DNA from: Abelmoschus esculentus | Taxonomy: Eukaryota > Streptophyta > Magnoliopsida > Malvales > Malvaceae | Direction: 5' to 3' | NCBI GenBank assembly: GCA_035048815.1 | Contig: JAUCBN010000042.1 | Coordinates: 9,486,001-9,550,000 of the forward strand | DNA: 64,000 bases | Part shown: positions 60,509-64,000 of the stretch, in pieces | How positions within the stretch are numbered: position 1 is the first letter of the stretch | Layout: each line of letters starts with the position of its first letter | Position numbers and translations under genes: made by a program | Notes under the pieces: generated by a model | Told to the model about the DNA's origin: nothing | The model's input: only the letters and a program-made list of their open reading frames with translations | The model's database searches: none

Positions 60509-60721
60509 GGAAAATGAATTTGGAATATATGTGGTTATTTGCCTTCAAATTAAAGGTGCCATTGGGCATGACTTTTGGTTTATTTGTTGAGCATATTATG
60601 GATGCATTATGAGCTGAAAATGAATTGGAATATTATGTGGTTATTTTCTTTGAAATTGATGGTGCTATTGGGCATGACATTTGGTTCATTTGTGAATATA
60701 TTATGCATTCATTATGAGCAG
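60509..60721. repeat. tandem duplication of about 106 bases
   Basis: Two units (60509-60614 and 60615-60721), each running from GAAAATGAATTTGGAATA-like sequence through GGGCATGAC to ATTATGAGC, inside the gypsy LTR. Confidence 0.7.
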
Positions 60722-60844
60722 CAAATTATCATGCACATTTGAATATGATATTGGCTTAGTGACACTAACTTTAGATTCGAATACGAATGACATGTCATTA
60801 GGATTGTCTTAAGTGCACTATAAACATTTTTAATAAAGAATATT

Positions 60845-60950
60845 GCCTACACGTAACAAGGGTGACTTTGTGTCCAATCGTGTGTGATAGAGCTGCCTAC
60901 ATGTAACAAGGGTTACTATGTGTCCAATCGTACGTGGTAGTGCTATAATG
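60845..60950. repeat. tandem duplication of about 50 bases
   Basis: TGCCTACACGTAACAAGGGT ... GTGTCCAATCGT is followed by a near copy starting TGCCTACATGTAACAAGGGT. Confidence 0.7.
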
Positions 60951-61280
60951 GTGACTTCTTATCATGTCAATGGTGACTTTGTGTCATGACGAGACTAATA
61001 GTCTCTAATAATGGATTTGTGTATTCGGTGAACTTAAGATTCACAATAAGTGATCACTAAAAGCCAATATGCATACATGTAGTAAAAGAGAACATTTTGC
61101 ATCATTCATGAAATGTATTGATAATGTTGAACATACTCAAGAAAGTGATTTGATGTTATATACATGGACGTGGAATGTTAAGCATGCATGTTTTTAATGA
61201 TGCATTATAAACTATGGTTTCATTATGGTTTTAAATAGATGCATTGATGATCTTGTGTAGAGCTTCCTCACTAAGCATGT

Positions 61281-62446
61281 TGTTGAGTTGATCAATCTTG
61301 AAGTGTGGCCAAGAGGGGGGTGAATTGGCACTTAAAATTTTGAGTTGGAAATTTTCGGTAAAATCTAGAATTTAAAGGACACGAGATTTATAGTGGTTCA
61401 AGCTTTGAACAAGCTCTACATCCACTACCTTAGCTCCCACTAAGGATTTTGAATCCAATTCACTAATGAATTCAACCTTTTTCTCGGTTCAAGGGATAAC
61501 CGTTACAATTCGAATCAATTCTTCTACCCAAGAATTGATTCAATCCTCACAAGATAATACAAGGGATAAATAGGACAATAAAGTTTCTCTCACAAGAAAT
61601 ATATTGCCCTAATTACAAACAAACTCTCCCCAAACTCAGATTACAAAAGATCAAAGTGAAATTACAAGAGTTGGGAGCAAGAATATGCAATGAAGTGCTT
61701 TGAGTGGGATTTATGTGCTTGGATGTTGCTTGAAGATCAATGGTTGCTTAATGCTTTTAAAAATATTTCTTTTTATACCTTCTCATTGATTTCTAACCGT
61801 TGAGGTTGTTAGGAAAGTAAATATGAACGTTAGAGCTTCATCTTTCCATCATAAATGCATTCTGCAGCAGGTGGTATCGAAACACGGGGTACCTATTTCG
61901 AAACATGCCAAGAAAAGAAAGAGTCGTTGTTCATTTAATAAGGGATGTATCGATACCTGTTTCGATACAAAAAGTTTCTGTGATGATAGGTATCGAGCCT
62001 TGTTTCGATACAGGCTAACCATCATTCAAAATTTAACTGACACCAACGGTCGACTCATTAAATACTTGAAAATAGCCGTTGGGGATTAAGGGTGTATCGA
62101 TACCTGTATCGATACCAGGAGTCGTATATTTAAAATTAAAAAAATAATTTGAAATTTACCCAAGTTGTTTCGATACGAGTATCGACACATGGGTTGACAG
62201 AAAGTTTTGGTATCGATCCTTGTTTCGATAACTATTCTTGATCTTAAGAACAAGCCTTGAAAAATCCCAGGTGTATCGATACCTGTCCTCATGGTATCGA
62301 TATCCTCGTGTAAAAATGGCTTGTAAGGGTATTTCAATGTTCTTGATTTTGACTTAGAGGTCAACCTTTGACTTAAGAACCAAAAAGTTATTTCAAAAAT
62401 GGTCCTTACATTTATTTGTTATATCAAAATCAATTTTAGTTTTACA
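61281..62446 (-). repeat. 3' LTR of the right-most element
   Basis: Plus strand TGTTGAGTTG to TTTTACA, 1166 bases. Holds the GTATCGA/TCGATAC cluster at 61874-62305. Confidence 0.65.
61874..62305. repeat. cluster of GTATCGA...TCGATAC inverted repeats
   Basis: Pairs at about 61947/61962, 61993/62008, 62095/62110, 62171/62181 (reversed order), 62211/62226 and 62275/62294, with an earlier diverged pair at 61874. Most are GTATCGA, eight bases, TCGATAC. Confidence 0.75.
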
Positions 62447-62460
62447 ATCTCCCCCTTTTT
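62447..62460 (-). other. polypurine tract of the right-most element
   Basis: The minus strand reads AAAAAGGGGGAGAT directly before the LTR start TGTAAAAC. Similar tracts recur near 62515 and 62592. Confidence 0.65.
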
Positions 62461-62645
62461 GATATAACAAAACCATTTAAAAATTTAAGTTTTGAAATAC
62501 GATTTGGTTGAAAGACTCCCCCTTAATATGTGCCACTTTAAAAACAATTTTAACAAGCGATGGTTTCGAAACTTAAAGACATAAAACTTTCTCCCCCTTT
62601 TTGTTAGATCAAAATCAATGATAACAAGGTAATAAAATGAAGCAA

Positions 62646-63989
62646 TCATAACATTAAGGATAATAGAAGTTCATAGGAAATATAATCTATAGCAAGCAAA
62701 GTATCCAAAAGAAATCCAACAATAATAATAAAAACAAAGACATAGGGAAATAAGTACATATGTTCTAATATGAATGCATCATAACTAGTTTTAAGAGCTA
62801 AAAGCAAAGCATAAGAAAGATCAAAAGACCAATCATCGGCCATGTCATCACCATCGAGGCCATCATCATCATCCTCATCTTCTTCATCTTCCTCTTGATC
62901 TTGATTACCATCATTATTGAGTCTTCGGCTTTGATGAAGAGCTTCAAGAGATACTCTCAACGAGTGTCCTTGAGTCTCTAGGCTCATCATCATAGTGTTG
63001 ATGGCATCGAAACCCGAATTGAATTGAGTGGAAAGAGTATCAAGTTTTCCATCCATGGAATCCAAACGGGCGTTTAGAGAGTTGAACTTCGTTGTGAGAA
63101 AAGTCAACATATCAAATTGATGAAGAGGTTCCGGATCAATAAGAGCATGAAGAGGAGAAGGAGGAGCACCTCGAGTCCACTCACCATTAGAGACATAGAC
63201 AAAGTGAGCATGGTTGAGTGAAGTTTATCCAATGAGCTCTTTCAAGGATCCCACCTTGTCGAAAGAGCAATCTATTTCCAAATGCAAGAAAATGGTGCTT
63301 AGAATGCAAGCATAGGGAAAAGATTGAACAAGAGGGGTAACACGGTTTTGGATATGCCACACAATGTCCGAGAAGACGATCCGAGCAAGATTTGGTTGAA
63401 TACCATCACGGAAGCATGTGATCCAAAAACTATCAACTTGACGGATCCGAGAGTATCTACCATTTGATGGATGAATCCACCAAGAGATGATAAGATGGAG
63501 AAAGCGATCGTGTGCGTCAAGAGATGTAACCGATCCGGTGAAAGGAGCAAGAGAGTCTTCATCCTCAACACCCTTATCCTCAAGACCAAAAACATCAAGA
63601 AAAGTAGAGACATTAATCATGAAGGTCTTGCCCATGAGATAGGATTCAATAGCCACTACTTTGCTTTTGTCTGGAGATAAAATGCAATTGGCATTGGTGT
63701 AAAAGATAAGGACAAGAGTTGGAAAGAACTTACTGGTATAGGTGAGAAACCTCAAAAACTTCCACTCGATGAGTCGATCATAGTATTTAAAAGGAAACTT
63801 GTATGAGGTGATGAATTGAACGTCCACACATCTTTTCTTTTTGAGAGGATAACTCCGGAAAAGATTGTAGTTGTCTAATTTATGATTATTGTCCAAACTT
63901 TTGGCAAAGACTTTCACAAAATCAACTCGTGCAACACGAGATGATGATGAAGATCCGGCTTCGGTACGAGATCGCTTCTTTGGTACCAT
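62646..63989 (-). pseudogene. putative plant transposon protein ORF, one stop codon
   Basis: One frame of 448 codons from MVPKKRSRTEAGSSSSS (63989) to 62646, interrupted only by a TAA at 63225-63227. The N terminus has a basic nuclear-signal-like KKRSR and a Ser run. The middle has CVDVQFITSYKFPFKYYDR, ESYLMGKTFMINVSTFLDV and ISWWIHPSNGRYSRIRQVD, which I recognise as the plant transposon protein domain. Past the stop come a short coiled coil (FNSLNARLDSMDGKLDTL) and an acidic stretch (EEDEEDEDDDDG). The last 50 hydrophobic residues may be chance read-out. It is much less decayed than the two other copies. Function unknown. Confidence 0.75.
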
Positions 63990-64000
63990 GATCTAGGATG

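Larger units (their letters stand above)
58959..61280 (+). mobile_element. gypsy-type LTR, interrupted on the right
   Basis: Starts TGTAACATCCCG directly at the break in the Athila LTR fragment, and runs about 2.3 kb without coding until the next element starts at 61281. The start and the GAGCTTCCTCACTAAGCATG block near 61260 are typical of plant gypsy LTRs. Its right end is not visible, so a solo LTR and a full element cannot be told apart. Confidence 0.65.
61281..64000 (-). mobile_element. LTR element with a plant transposon protein ORF, running out of the window
   Basis: On the minus strand: ORF 63989-62646, purine tracts, then an LTR (62446-61281) with ends TGTAAAA...CTCAACA. The 5' part lies right of the window. 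No gag or pol is visible, so the class is not settled, but the ORF next to the PPT and LTR parallels the two Athila-like elements. Confidence 0.7.

Overview
The window is plant nuclear DNA that is mostly retrotransposon. Evidence for a plant is the spliced RTNLB-type reticulon gene, Ty1/copia, Ty3/gypsy Tat and Athila elements, plant L1-type LINE sequence, and tRNA-Asp and tRNA-Arg type primer-binding sites. The element types look like those of Malvaceae (cotton and relatives) as I know them, but that placement is inference and was not tested. No prokaryotic features, CRISPR arrays or rRNA were seen.

Layout. 1-5163: a decayed copia element on the minus strand, with its 5' LTR at 4511-5163, split by a 2.1-kb gypsy-type solo LTR (1021-3117, 5-bp target duplication). 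5164-9148: the only gene island, with two minus-strand host genes: a small membrane protein with a Cys/Gly-rich tail (5667-5891) and a five-exon reticulon-like gene (6947-8024). 9149-11725: two copies of an AT-rich foldback family; a third copy lies at 31.7-32.2 kb. 11931-14195: a broken LINE. 14219-31026: a complete but mutated 16.8-kb Tat/Ogre-lineage gypsy element on the minus strand, inserted in an AT microsatellite with TSD TATAT. It carries an extra ORF1 (DUF7745-like), gag, protease, RT with two RNase H domains, integrase, and a 3' tail with a tandem array of stem-loops. 31032-37650: AT-rich DNA with a SINE-like element, MITE-like foldbacks and short repeats.

37656-64000 is a stack of nested insertions. 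A minus-strand copia element (37656-58804) is split at 40605/57391 by a plus-strand Athila-like element (40606-57390, TSD GTAAA). That element is itself split by a related minus-strand Athila-like element (46873-55360, TSD ACTGC). Both encode gag and protease, and carry a 'putative plant transposon protein' ORF where RT and integrase would be expected, so both look non-autonomous. At the right edge the copia is cut by an Athila-type LTR fragment (58805-58958), then a TGTAACATCC gypsy-type LTR (58959-61280), then another minus-strand element (61281 onward) with the same class of ORF, interrupted by one stop codon.

The most interesting pattern is RNA-like structure in the non-coding parts of these elements. 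It includes covarying hairpin arrays in the 3' regions of the Tat element and of both Athila-like elements, a hairpin directly before the polypurine tract in both Athila-like elements, and a cluster of GTATCGA/TCGATAC inverted repeats in the right-most LTR. I have not seen these described, but I could not search.
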